Origin: Rostrohypoxylon terebratum
Taxonomy: Eukaryota; Ascomycota; Sordariomycetes; Xylariales; Hypoxylaceae
Reading direction: 5' to 3'
Assembly: GCA_022497145.1 (NCBI GenBank)
Contig: MU385997.1
Location: 1 to 61,739 of the forward strand
Length of the DNA stretch: 61,739 nt
The position numbers and the translations under genes were made by a program. The notes beneath the pieces are model-generated. The model did no database searches. It saw only the letters and a list, made by a program, of their open reading frames with translations, and was not told the origin of the DNA. Positions within the stretch are counted from its first letter, which is position 1. Each line of letters opens with the position of its first letter. Below, in pieces: positions 22,575 to 32,778 of this stretch.

Positions 22575-23438
22575 ATGTCTTCTTATATGGCATACCCGAC
22601 TGAACCGTTGCCGATTACCAACAAGATCAAAATTCCTCTGACTGGCACACAGGAGACCTTGATGGCACCATTGATAGCCAGAGCCAGGGATGCTAGAATG
22701 CCTCAGCCCATTCTAAACGATATATATGCTGCACAAACTCTAGATTGGATCGATCATGACATCGAAAAGTTCCATATCGACGATTCACAGGCTACCATAC
22801 AAGCCCTCCGTGCCGCCTGTATAGACAGGTGGATTGTCGAGTTCTTGACGAACAATCCAGACTCTACGGTCGTCCATTTAGCTTGTGGGCTTGACAGCAG
22901 ATGTCAGAGAATACAACCAGATCTCACTAGAGTTCGCTGGGTCGATTTGGACTTACCCGATGTCATCGACATACGCACTAAGCTCATACCCAATCCCGAG
23001 GGTAATTACATGCTCATTCCCGCAGACGCCACTGAAGAGTCGTGGCTCCAACAAATTCCCGCGGATCGACCGACCGTCATCGTGGGCCAGGGGCTAGTGA
23101 TGTACCTAGAAGAGGAGGCCGGCAAGCGCTTGATCCAACGGGTGGTAACCCATTTTAAGACCGGCCAGATTATTATTGATTGCGTCGGCTCTATTATGCT
23201 CGCTCTACAACATCGCATCGAAACCTTAACAGCCACGGGATCGAGTTTCCTCTGGGGCCTGGACGAACCGAGGACCTTAGAGACTCTCCACCCCCAATTG
23301 GTGATGCTGGAGTGCTTGGGACCGGCCGAGCTTGGCGGCTTCTCATCAATGCCGCTCGGCACTCGCATAATGCTGTCAACCTATTCGTATTTACCTTGGT
23401 TTCGGTATCTGAGTTCATATGTGCGGTTCGCATTCTAA
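22575..23438 (+). CDS. SAM-dependent methyltransferase, leucine carboxyl methyltransferase (LCM)-like
   Basis: Intronless, 287 aa. The SAM-binding motif VVHLACGLDSRCQRI is near residue 95, and an acidic second motif WVDLDLPDVI follows, with VIVGQGLVMYLEEE downstream. This pattern marks the PPM1/LCM family, which in fungi and bacteria includes many small-molecule O-methyltransferases such as TcmP-type enzymes. The protein lacks the long C-terminal features of the true PP2A methyltransferase Ppm1, so a small-molecule substrate is more likely. No signal peptide. Its neighbours give no pathway context. Confidence 0.85.
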   Translation: MSSYMAYPTEPLPITNKIKIPLTGTQETLMAPLIARARDARMPQPILNDIYAAQTLDWIDHDIEKFHIDDSQATIQALRAACIDRWIVEFLTNNPDSTVVHLACGLDSRCQRIQPDLTRVRWVDLDLPDVIDIRTKLIPNPEGNYMLIPADATEESWLQQIPADRPTVIVGQGLVMYLEEEAGKRLIQRVVTHFKTGQIIIDCVGSIMLALQHRIETLTATGSSFLWGLDEPRTLETLHPQLVMLECLGPAELGGFSSMPLGTRIMLSTYSYLPWFRYLSSYVRFAF

Positions 23439-23624
23439 TCATACATTTTTATTTCGATCAATCGAGACGGGGTAGTGTTGCTCTGGAATTTTGTCATTTT
23501 CTACGATATACGAGATATGATAAACGAGCTTCTCAATCCCCTCCTTAATGAATCTAGATCGCATTTTCTCGATTTCCTTTCCTTCCATCATAGACCTCCC
23601 CAATGGCACCCTTTATATGATATG

Positions 23625-24506
23625 CTACATTGGTTTATCAATGGATTTTTCCACCGCACCTAGAACGATTTTCAGCACTGCATCGGGCGCCAGTTCTCCC
23701 GGTCCGTTGGTCCACGTCACTGTGTCCACCATATCTCTTATATTCAACACCTTTGCCAAACCATCATCCGCAAACTCAATCGCCCTTCGAGCATCGTCAT
23801 GATCGCCAACTCTGAATAATTGGATGCCAACTTGATACGGCGGCGCGTGACAAGAATCTAATATCCGAGCTGCCTGGATCAGTGTGTTATACGGGTTATC
23901 ATCAGTCATGCCCGCCGTAACTACAATGAGGTTTAGCGGCCTCAAGTTCTCCGCCTGCTGAACACCCTCCCTAACACGTTTGGTGTACTCCTTCAAATAC
24001 GGGTCTAGGATCGTGCTTAGCCTGTGGTCGAGCCGACAGCGTCCATGCGGCCTGACCGTACGAAAGATGCCCGCCACGTTATCGCAATTGTCGCAATTAT
24101 CATCCTCCATCTTGCCGATGTTGAAATAGCCACTGCGCTGCTTCCCCTGCTTGATAGTAGCGTACAGGTAGTACCCGCGCGGTTTATGGTTCACGAAGTA
24201 GATATCAATACCATTGCGGTCATGCTCCGCGCAGATCCCCGCGATCTGTTCTAGCAGCTTGCCTACTGCGTCCCAGTGTTCGATCATCGCGGCTGAATCA
24301 TCAATCAGGAAAACCGTGTCGAAGTAGGACAGGAACGTGTACGGGCCCGCGGAATCGATGTGCTTCCGCTCGATCTTGGCGTAGTTGCTAGGACGCCATG
24401 GCCGGTGCTGGTCTTCCTCGGGCATCGCGCAGGCATTTGTCGGATCGTCTACGGGATAGGGAAGCTCGGGTGGATGCGAGTTGGAATTTTGACGGCGATG
24501 CGACAT
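23625..24506 (-). CDS. von Willebrand factor A (vWA)-like domain protein
   Basis: Intronless, 293 aa, ATG at 24506. After a polar 60-residue N terminus comes a vWA-like core: YFDTVFLIDDSAAMIEHWD, whose Asp-x-Ser pattern corresponds to the MIDAS start (usual DxSxS, here DDSAAM, so the second Ser is replaced). Then come LLEQIAGICAEHDRNGIDI, LNLIVVTAGMTDD (strand plus metal-near Thr) and VGIQLFRVGDHDDARRAIEF. Cytosolic proteins of this type are common in Sordariomycetes and occur beside ubiquitin-like or U-box proteins, but no partner is seen here. Function unknown; metal-dependent protein binding is likely. Confidence 0.82.
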   Translation of the reverse strand: MSHRRQNSNSHPPELPYPVDDPTNACAMPEEDQHRPWRPSNYAKIERKHIDSAGPYTFLSYFDTVFLIDDSAAMIEHWDAVGKLLEQIAGICAEHDRNGIDIYFVNHKPRGYYLYATIKQGKQRSGYFNIGKMEDDNCDNCDNVAGIFRTVRPHGRCRLDHRLSTILDPYLKEYTKRVREGVQQAENLRPLNLIVVTAGMTDDNPYNTLIQAARILDSCHAPPYQVGIQLFRVGDHDDARRAIEFADDGLAKVLNIRDMVDTVTWTNGPGELAPDAVLKIVLGAVEKSIDKPM

Positions 24507-25652
24507 CGCATTTGTGATTTTTACTTGGTTCTTTTTGATAGATTGTGGTGAGGTTCAGGTATACACTTGCGTTTGAATCTGTTGACGGATTTTCAAAGAG
24601 ACGGGATGCTAGCAAGCTTTTAAATGCAGTGGCCGTAGTGAAAACAAGCAAACATGTATCACCTTTGTCATTTCTCATCTGATCTTAAAATATGTTTGGA
24701 TATTCGTAATACGTACCTAGTATTATATCTAATTTCGAGTTGTAAATGACGTGTATTTTCGCCTGTCCTTACCTAGATTATGATATCCGATCAATCTTCC
24801 CGGCAAAATTCTTCTCTACTACCTGACATTAGGGAACACGTTTATTCGTGTGGAATTGATAATTTGACATGTTCTAACAAAGAACCAGTTATCATCTTTA
24901 TTTCCCATAACAAACTCCCAAGTCCTAGTCACTGCAGTCGGTTACATTACCACGATGGTACGTCAGGATCATCCCACAACGAGACGAGCTACGCACACAA
25001 GACACCATTCTCAATTTGAGAACAACTCAATTGTCATATCATATAAAAGTACTCGCTTTTTCTATGTCCGAAGATTTGATAGATCTGGGTATGGTCTTGA
25101 CTATTCTTATGGCTATGTCAATTTGCGCAAAGTAGGTAGAAAAGGGGGTGACCCAGAGTGAAAGATAAAACCGCGACTTGCTTCGATCCGGCAGTTCGGA
25201 ACCCTCTTTTTCACAATTCGAAGCTCTGTATCGTAACAACCTCATTGGCCGATATTCACTGCCAAGATGTGAAGATATCGAGATACGAAGGATGGAGGCA
25301 TCCCTGGTCGCCAAGGCAACAGCTGTGAGCCTTAACAAGCCCGAGAAGGGAAGGAGATAAGCAATATCCAAGAAGCTCCCGCGCAGCTCAAGGCCAGGAA
25401 CACTTCCCCGCGGTGACATTTTGCCATGGCCTGCAGCAACATGCGATGCGCAATTTGCGCGTCGATCACGAGCGAGCTTTGCCGAGCCTCCAGTAGGAGA
25501 TTGGATAGGTATATAAAGGGCAAGCGGTATACCCCAAATTGACATTGATTATGTCTTCCTCTCTCCTCTCTCCTCTCTTTCTCTCCCGTGAGAGTCGATC
25601 CAACTCCAACTAGGCACACGAGCGGGGACTACAACCCTCAATTTGCCAAATC
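24507..25652. promoter_or_regulatory. Divergent promoter region of the vWA and DPP IV genes
   Basis: 1.15 kb. On the DPP IV side there is a strong TATA box (TATATAAAG, 25510-25518) about 135 nt before the ATG, then a CT-rich tract at about 25555-25587. A GATAAG site at 25356-25361 matches the consensus of AreA/Nit2-type nitrogen regulators. No gene seen. Confidence 0.65.
25510..25518 (+). promoter_or_regulatory. TATA box of the DPP IV gene
   Basis: TATATAAAG, 135 nt upstream of the start codon at 25653 and just before a pyrimidine-rich leader tract. Position and sequence fit a core promoter. Confidence 0.65.
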
Positions 25653-27992
25653 ATGAAGCCCACAACTGTACTGCTAGCAGGATCCGCGCTCCTGCGTTCC
25701 ACAGTCGCCATTCAGCCAGCGCGCCAACCGCACCAGCCAACCGGCAACGGCGAAAAGATCCTGACGTGGAACGAGACAGTAGCCAGCAACCAATTCGGCG
25801 CGCACTCCACATCCGTCAGCTGGCTGTCCGGCGGCGAGGACGGGCAGTACATATACGCGGGGGACGGCGGCGCGCTGGTGCTCGAGAACTTCGTCACGGG
25901 CGAGAGCTCGACGTTCGTCGCTGCGGACCTCATCCCGGACGACGTGTACGATTACTGGATCCGACCGGATCTGGCTAAGGTCTTGTTCGCGACGAACCAC
26001 ACGAAGCAGTACCGCCACTCGTACTTCTCCGATTACTCGATCCTGGACGTGGAGTCGGGCGAATTGACCCCGTTGGTTGGGGACCAGGTCGGCGATATCC
26101 AGTACGCGGAGTTTGCGCCGAAGGGGGATGCGATCGCGTTCGTGCGCGGGAATAACCTGTTCTTGAATAAGAACGGCGCGATCTCTCAGATCACGGACGA
26201 CGGTTCCCCAGATCTGTTCAATGGCGTACCGGATTGGGTGTATGAGGAAGAGATCTTTGGCGATCGCTCGGCTATCTGGTTCTCGCCTGACGGGGAGGTC
26301 CTTGCGTATCTTAGCTTCAACGAGACCGGGGTGGAGACTTTCACCGTGCAGTATTTCATGAATAATCAGGAGATTGCGCCTGTTTATCCTCGCTTGCTGG
26401 ATTTAAGATACCCCAAGGTTGGAACGACGAATCCTACGGTATCACTAACTTTGTTGAACATCGAGAGCGAAGAGAAGCAGCCGGTACCGATTGATGCTTT
26501 CCCCGCGAACGATCTGGTGGTTGGCGAGATTGCCTGGGTCACATCTGAACACAGTAGCGTCATTTACCGCGCCTTCAATCGCGTGCAAGACACGTCAAAA
26601 CACGTGCGTGTTGACGTAGGAGATCAAATCGCTACGGAGGTCGTCCGAGAAAGGAACGGTACGGACGGATGGCTCGATAATGACATAGGTATCAAATTCG
26701 TCGGCCCTGTGAATGGTTCCACAGGAGATTATTATATCGATGTTTCAGACGAGTCAGGCTGGCAACATATTTACCTATACGCCGTAAACGGGTCAAATGT
26801 AACAGCGCTTACTGAGGGAGAATGGGAAGTAGCATCCGTTCTCAAGGTTGACAGTGAACGAGAGTTGGTCTACTTCACGGCTACCAAAGCTGACAGCACT
26901 GAGAGACACATTTACTCTGTATCATATTCTACTTTGGAATCTCAAGCTCTCGTCGACGACACGATCCCTGCAGTCTGGAGCGCGTCGTTTAGTTCAGCTG
27001 GTGGATACTATATCCTTAGCTATTCCGGACCCGACGTACCGTATCAGGAATTATATAGTGTGAATGACACCACGACTCCTCTGCGGACCATCACATCAAA
27101 CGAAGATCTCTGGAATAAGCTGCAGGATTACAACCTACCGAACATCACATACTTTACCCTCGACCATCCCGACGGGTATAGTCTGAATGTGTTGGAACGG
27201 CTACCTCCCAATTTCGACCCCGCCAAGAAATATCCGGTTCTCTTCACCCCTTACGGTGGACCTGGATCCCAGGAAGTGTCCAAGTCATTCCAGTCAGTAG
27301 GTTGGAACGCCTATATCTCGTCGGATCCAGATCTGCAATTCATTCAATACACGGTCGATAACCGAGGCACGGGTTACAAGGGGCGGGCTTTCCGCGCTCT
27401 CGTCGCGTCTCATCTAGGCGAGTTTGAAGCCGCAGACCAGATATGGGCGGCGCAAGAGCTGGCCTCTCGAAACTCGTTTATCGACGCGGATAAAGTCGGG
27501 ATTTTTGGATGGTCATATGGCGGATATTTATCTGCAAAGGTCGTAGAAGCAGACTCGGGGGTTTTCACCCTAGGATTGATTGTAGCGCCCGTGAGCGATT
27601 GGCGTTTCTACGACAGTATGTACACGGAACGGTACATGAAGACCTCGCAGATGAACCCAGATGGATACAATAAGTCCGCGGTGCGCAACCCTGACGGCTT
27701 CAAGAATATCGCCGGTGGTTTCTCAATTCAACATGGCCTTGGCGATGACAATGTCCATTACCAAAACACCGCTGCCCTCCTAGATCTACTGGTGGGTGCG
27801 AGCGTGTCTCCGGCCAAGATGCAGTGGCGTGTCTTCACTGACAGCGATCATGGAATATCCTACCACGGTGCTTCTACATATTTGTATAAGTTCCTGACAG
27901 ATCTGCTGTACCGTGAGAAGATAAGAACAAACGCGGGGATGGTTCATCAATGGACTCGAAGGGCAAAGTCGTGGGTGTTAGGCGAGCAGTAA
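25653..27992 (+). CDS. DPP4: Secreted dipeptidyl peptidase IV (S9B)
   Basis: Intronless, 779 aa, with an N-terminal signal peptide (MKPTTVLLAGSALLRSTVA) and no membrane anchor, as in secreted fungal DPP IV. The enzyme removes X-Pro and X-Ala dipeptides from peptides outside the cell. An eight-blade propeller precedes the hydrolase domain. It carries the double-Glu motif DWVYEEEIF that holds the peptide N terminus. The hydrolase has GWSYGGYLS (Ser near 621), GLGDDNVH (Asp near 699) and DSDHGISYHG (His near 732), a complete triad. Several N-glycosylation sequons are present. GC content is high in the first 700 bases. It lies just upstream of the candidate nitrogen cluster and has a GATA site in its promoter, which fits peptide-nitrogen scavenging. 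Confidence 0.96.
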   Translation: MKPTTVLLAGSALLRSTVAIQPARQPHQPTGNGEKILTWNETVASNQFGAHSTSVSWLSGGEDGQYIYAGDGGALVLENFVTGESSTFVAADLIPDDVYDYWIRPDLAKVLFATNHTKQYRHSYFSDYSILDVESGELTPLVGDQVGDIQYAEFAPKGDAIAFVRGNNLFLNKNGAISQITDDGSPDLFNGVPDWVYEEEIFGDRSAIWFSPDGEVLAYLSFNETGVETFTVQYFMNNQEIAPVYPRLLDLRYPKVGTTNPTVSLTLLNIESEEKQPVPIDAFPANDLVVGEIAWVTSEHSSVIYRAFNRVQDTSKHVRVDVGDQIATEVVRERNGTDGWLDNDIGIKFVGPVNGSTGDYYIDVSDESGWQHIYLYAVNGSNVTALTEGEWEVASVLKVDSERELVYFTATKADSTERHIYSVSYSTLESQALVDDTIPAVWSASFSSAGGYYILSYSGPDVPYQELYSVNDTTTPLRTITSNEDLWNKLQDYNLPNITYFTLDHPDGYSLNVLERLPPNFDPAKKYPVLFTPYGGPGSQEVSKSFQSVGWNAYISSDPDLQFIQYTVDNRGTGYKGRAFRALVASHLGEFEAADQIWAAQELASRNSFIDADKVGIFGWSYGGYLSAKVVEADSGVFTLGLIVAPVSDWRFYDSMYTERYMKTSQMNPDGYNKSAVRNPDGFKNIAGGFSIQHGLGDDNVHYQNTAALLDLLVGASVSPAKMQWRVFTDSDHGISYHGASTYLYKFLTDLLYREKIRTNAGMVHQWTRRAKSWVLGEQ

Positions 27993-28146
27993 GATAACAT
28001 CTCAAAAGCTCATTGAAACACAGGGTATGCAGGATTTATCTAAGTACCTATTGATATAGAAAACAATTAATAAAGTGCAATTTGTTCAGCAAGGTATGGA
28101 GTTCGCAACGCGTTTAGTTGTATGGTGGTAGGCCAATCTAATTGGA

Positions 28147-28185
28147 GGGTTAGGGTTAGGGTTACCAGTCAACCCTAACCCTAAC
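28147..28185. repeat. Telomere-like inverted repeat (hairpin) 1
   Basis: Three TTAGGG units (28147-28164) face two and a half CCCTAA units. The arms 28149-28163 and 28171-28185 (GTTAGGGTTAGGGTT and its complement) make a perfect 15-bp stem with a 7-nt loop. It lies 155 bp after the DPP IV stop, between convergent genes. The order G-strand then C-strand is that of a telomere-to-telomere joint. Confidence 0.9.
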
Positions 28186-28302
28186 TCACATAGAATAATA
28201 CATTACTGAGTGTAATATGTATGAACAAGCTTATAAACGCATGATTCAAATCATCCTTCGCTGTAAGAATATCCAAAGCTTTCTCCGCTAAAAATATCAC
28301 GT

Positions 28303-30203
28303 TCACACGGCGATTTTAGATTCGTCACCCTTGTCTGTCAAATTAGCTGCGACCCCTCCTTTCTCTAGTGATGTTCTGTCTCGTTCGGTGTCGTGTCCCG
28401 AGCCTTCAACAACTTGAGTACCAACAATCAGATGCTTCTCCTGCCTCTCTTGCCTCCGAGTGAACCACATGACTACCGGTAGCCAGGCTGATAAAGCTAA
28501 GGAAGCTGCAAGACCAGCACGATAACCCCGGTAGAAACGAGGTGCCTCAACTGTTGGAACAAATACCTAGGACTGTTTAGTGCTGCTTGAATATTCGGTA
28601 CCCGAAGAGGATCGGACTTACTTGATTCCACCAAGTACCCTGAGCTAATCCGATAGAATTCAGGGCACCGATCACGATGGCTCTCTCTTCCGCGTCCCCT
28701 GAACAGACTTTATGTGTCCAGCTAACTATGATAGGGAACAGAGACTGTATAGTACCGGCAATGTAAAATGCGAAGAAGATGGCAGGCTTGCCGAGATTCC
28801 AAGCAACTAACAGAGCTTCCGAGATAATCTGTGTTATGCAGATTAACACCACCGACTCTACCTGAGAGCCCCTCCAGTCGTTGTAAGTGCCTGATACCAA
28901 CATGAAGATAATCGATATGGCCGAGTATACAGTAGGCAAGTTGTTGGCATCTGGCACTGAGTATTTTTCTGCTTTGAGCCATAGAGCCATTGTGGATGTG
29001 GTCGGAGCTTGGTAAACGAAGTACATGAGCGTGAACCAAGTTACCAGGATCCAGAAATGCCATCTCCCAAGCACGCGCTTGAAGAGTGACCGGTCGAACC
29101 GACCTAAAGGCTTCCGATTATCTGCCTCGAGTCGTTTCATGCACATTTGTCGCTCTTTTTCTGTCATCCACCATGTATTCTTCTCATATAAAGGGTTCGG
29201 AATGATTATCAGCCCGATGATTACCATAGGGCAAGTGATCAAGAAGTCTAATTCATGATAAATTCGCAACATTAGCTGGACGAGCGTGGATGAGCAGGGA
29301 AAAGGGGCAGTGGGTCCATACCAATGATGAAAAGCCATCTCCACCCTCTAATGCCTAAGTGACCATCAATGGTTTGGTATATCCCGGCCTGGATATAACC
29401 AGAGAACATAGTGGCAGCGATCCCCGATGCTGTGAAGATACCGCTCCTCTTGTTAATTTCATGGTTTCGATACCATGTTCCAATCTATGCGACGTTAGTG
29501 GTTGCAACTTAGGTATGTTACCACCGTTTCCACGGCTACATCAAGGGCTCCCACGTATGTCCTTTCGCAGAATGAAGAGAGATATGACAGGTATAGTCAA
29601 GTGGATTTCATACTAATGATGTTAGTAAAGCTAACAATCGGCGATCATAGAAAAGTACATACCCATAAAATGTAATCCAGGCCAACTAGCTGCCTCGATA
29701 AAGCCAACGCAAAACCTGATGGCATATATCTGTTGCGCAGTTTGGCATTTGTATATGAACAAGACGAAGAACGCCCAGAAGAATTCAGCAGCAGGCAGAT
29801 ACCATCGAGGCGAAATCTTGGTTAACAAGATTTGCGATGGTATTTGACCCACGATATACCCAATTTGGAACCATGTCGTCATCCAATTGAGCTCATTGCC
29901 ATACAGACCCAGGTCTTCCTTCATACCAGAGATGTAGGCATTGCTGATGTTATTCCGATCAAGATCTTTCGCGAAGAACGTCAAGCAGCAGAAAGTCAGA
30001 ATCGCAAGATCCAGTTTCTGCACCAGCTTCTTCTCTTCTTTCGAAGTACCGGGCCGGGTCCAAAAGTAAAACTTGTCGCTAGTTTTCGAAGAGATCAACG
30101 CGTCTTCACCGGTGATCTCAGGCGTGGCCGGCGTCTCTTCGCCCCGAGAAGATTCCTCGGGTCGGCTCCGGCCTGACATCTTCTGCAAGAATGTGATCGC
30201 CAT
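28303..30203 (-). CDS. MFS transporter, allantoate permease (Dal5/ACS)-type
   Basis: Exons in transcript order: 30203-29663, then 29484-29322, 29247-28622 and 28566-28303. Motifs are KLDLAILTFCCLTFFAKDLD with RNNISNAYISGM (helix 1 and loop), NWMTTWFQIGYIVGQIPSQ, and FCVGFIEAASWPGLHFM, all hallmarks of anion:cation symporters such as Dal5, Tna1 and Fen2. The C-terminal tail is polar. The junction of exon 1 to the next exon does not keep frame with one intron (29485-29662). An 11-nt microexon at 29525-29535 would restore it, giving 1605 nt and 534 aa. Otherwise a one-base frameshift at the GGG before the GTATGT donor breaks the gene. It is divergent from the amadoriase across 596 bp, which suggests import of its substrate or product. 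Likely substrates are organic acids, ureides or modified amino acids. Confidence 0.8.
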
Positions 30204-30799
30204 TACGTATGAATAAACAACATTAGGCGACGATATAGTCAGATGAAGCCAATTATGGATCCCAGATGGGGAAGGAATTCGATGATGAAATACCGAGTCA
30301 CGAACGCGTTATCACATCGCTTCCCCCTTGTATGTAATTATCACCACGAACTCCACTATACGACTCTTAAGTTGATGGTTTTTGATAAGATATCTGATAC
30401 CGAATTGACTATTATCATATTATATCCAGGGGCTTTACAAACTATCTCTCAACTTCATGGATCTAAGCGTGAGGGGTACCACGAAATACCCTGTAAGGAA
30501 ATAAGGCGGAGATTGGACCGTTAGCGTACTGTTGGTGGCTGTTGGCGCATCGTGAAATTCGTCAGTGGCTGTGAGATCGGCTTTTTCCGGTGGAGCACGA
30601 CTCTTACAGGAGTCCAGGGGTGTCTCGTCAGGTTGTTTCCGACAGTCTTCGCCTTGTCTTAACAGCATTTGAAAGTAGCATTGGAATAAATACTACATTG
30701 TTGGTGAATCGGTTATAATACACACTACCTTAGGGGAATTGATCTGAATCTAATAATAGATACATTAGCCTTTAACAGATGCACTGCTAACAGGAAGCC
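30204..30799. promoter_or_regulatory. Divergent promoter of the MFS and amadoriase genes
   Basis: 596 bp. GATAAG at 30384-30389 is followed within 10 bases by GATATC and GATAC-like sites, a pattern expected for AreA-type GATA factor binding. No gene seen; an unbroken minus-strand frame at 30435-30668 has no recognisable content. Confidence 0.55.
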
Positions 30800-32415
30800 A
30801 TGGGAGCGACCAAGTTAACCAAAGAGAGCTCCATTATTATCGTAGGGGCAGGAGTTTTCGGTCTCTCAAGGTATGTGTGGCACATCAAATTTTCCGTTTA
30901 CGTAGAAGCTAAACAAAATATCTCCCAAGTGCTCTGCATCTTTCTCAAGCTGGCTATAAGAACATCACGGTTTTTGACAAACAGCCTTATGCAGACAATG
31001 CCTATTCTACGACAGACGGAGCCGACGCGGCGTCTGCCGACTTTAATAAAGTCATGCGGATGAGCTATGGAGACGAGTTCGAGTATCAACGTCTTGCCTT
31101 CGAAGGTCTCAAGACCTGGAATGCGTGGAATGACGAAATTAGATCGTCTAAACCTGAGGATTTACCGCACGGCCTCAAACCGACAGATCTCATCTGGAAT
31201 AATTGTGGGTTTCTTCGGATGAGCATTGACGGCAAGCTATCGGCTCACGAGCATGCCACACTTGAAGGTATGACTCAAGAGGGGCTACGACAAACCCAGT
31301 TCATCCTAGGCGACGAGGAAGATGAGAAACGCGCGAAAACTTATTTTAGGCCGGGAGAATGGGAGAAGAAATCGGATCCGTTCGGACGCAGGAAACAAGG
31401 GAAGAATCTGGTAGGCGTTTTTGACTCCACAGCTGGCTTTGTTGAAGCTAGCAAAGCGTGTATATGGGCGATGCACTTGTGTCGCAGGAATGGCATTCGA
31501 TTCGTTTTGGGCGAAAAAGACGGCCAAGTCTCTACGTTCATCAAAAACGCAAATGGAAGAACAGTCGGTGTTCGTACTACCTCTGGTGCAGAGCACCGCT
31601 CTGAACTTTTGATATTAGCTGGTACGTTACACCTTACCTGCACCACGAAGGACTACCTATTAACAAACAGAACTGTTACAGCTGGTGGATGGACGCCATA
31701 CTTATTCCCATCTATATCATCGCTTCTCGAGACTACCGCAGGTAGTGTCGTGTATTTCCAGTTGCCACCCAAAGACCAAGCCCCAGAGCTCTGGGATAGG
31801 TTCTCGCCTGAGAATTTTCCAGTTTTCGCTTATGGAGGTTGGTCGAAAGGCCACGGTATCGGTGGCTTCCCTCGGACTGAAGATGGGATAGTAAAAATAG
31901 GCTACCGTGGTACCAAGTACACTAACTACGAAGACATTGAAGACCCTGTTACGGGAGTAAAGCATCGGATTAGTGTTCCCAGGACGAGATACTGGCCCCA
32001 ACCTTCGGACCCCACGGTTACTAAGCAAGCTGTCGATGCCGTAAAGGAAGTAGTAAAGGAGGCCATGCCCGAGCTCACTGCGATTGGAATTACGGGATGC
32101 AGAAACTGTTGGTACACAGACAGCATTGATAACTCTTTCCTCATTGATTTTGTACCCGATGATGATGGTATGTTGATCTGCTCAGGGGGCTCTGGTCATG
32201 GTTTCAAGTTTCTTCCAATACTCGGAAAAGAAGTAGTCAATATTATTGAGAATCCAGGGGTCAAGAATGCTTACGGAAAGCTTTGGAAGTGGCGAACTAA
32301 GGAAAGCGGGTTGAGGAATGGCCTCGAGCAAGGAGAAGCAGGGCCTAGAAATTGGAAAAGACAAGTCATGGCGACAAAAGATGACTGGAAATTCCGGGAG
32401 GACGCTAAACTCTAG
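30800..32415 (+). CDS. FAD-dependent fructosyl amino acid oxidase (amadoriase) family
   Basis: Three exons, 30800-30870, 30930-31621 and 31682-32415, total 1497 nt (498 aa). Introns are 59 and 60 nt. The N terminus has the dinucleotide-binding motif IIIVGAGVFGLSSALHL. TTDGADAASADFNKVMRMSY is the flavin-contacting block. The C-terminal NCWYTDSIDNSFLIDF and CSGGSGHGFKFLPILG match amadoriases and the wider sarcosine/pipecolate oxidase group. These enzymes oxidise the secondary amine of glycated amino acids, giving glucosone, a free amino acid and H2O2. The protein is about 60 residues longer than typical amadoriase I. No clear signal peptide. The C-terminal tripeptide is AKL, which resembles a PTS1 peroxisome signal; peroxisomal targeting is known for several fungal amadoriases. 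Confidence 0.88.
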
Positions 32416-32778
32416 AAATGTTTGCATCAATGATCAAAGTAACAACTATGAATATACCTATTTGAAAGATAGCCTACGAAATACTTGGTTGATGCCTGTG
32501 ATACTCTGCATTTTCAGGAGCTGAGGGGTTAGGGTTGACCTGCACACGCAACTAACCCTAACCCTAACCCCAACCCCTCCATCAACCCTTACCCTAACGT
32601 TGAGCCTCCCGGTCTAATCCTACCCCTCATATCCTTACATTGCCTATTTGATACTCAAATGTGTTGATTTTAAGGCATAGTTATTGAACCTTACTTGCTG
32701 GAGATATAAGAATAGAGTTGGGAACCGTACTCAATGAGATGTCTAAGGAACTCATGCGCCATCGTATCTTATGGCAGC
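32416..32778. other. Convergent spacer containing a telomere-like repeat
   Basis: 363 bp between the amadoriase and 5-oxoprolinase stops. It is dominated by TTAGGG/CCCTAA-like sequence at 32525-32598 and has nothing else recognisable. Confidence 0.7.
32525..32598. repeat. Telomere-like inverted repeat 2
   Basis: GGGGTTAGGGTT (32525-32536) pairs perfectly with AACCCTAACCCC (32560-32571) across a 23-nt loop. Further degenerate CCCTAA-type units run to 32598. It has the same G-strand-first order and the same convergent, post-stop setting as the repeat at 28147-28185, 4.4 kb away. Confidence 0.88.

Noticed and set aside
28147..32598. True chromosome end or internal telomere cap
   Set aside because: Only two to three perfect units per arm, and ordinary genes continue on both sides.
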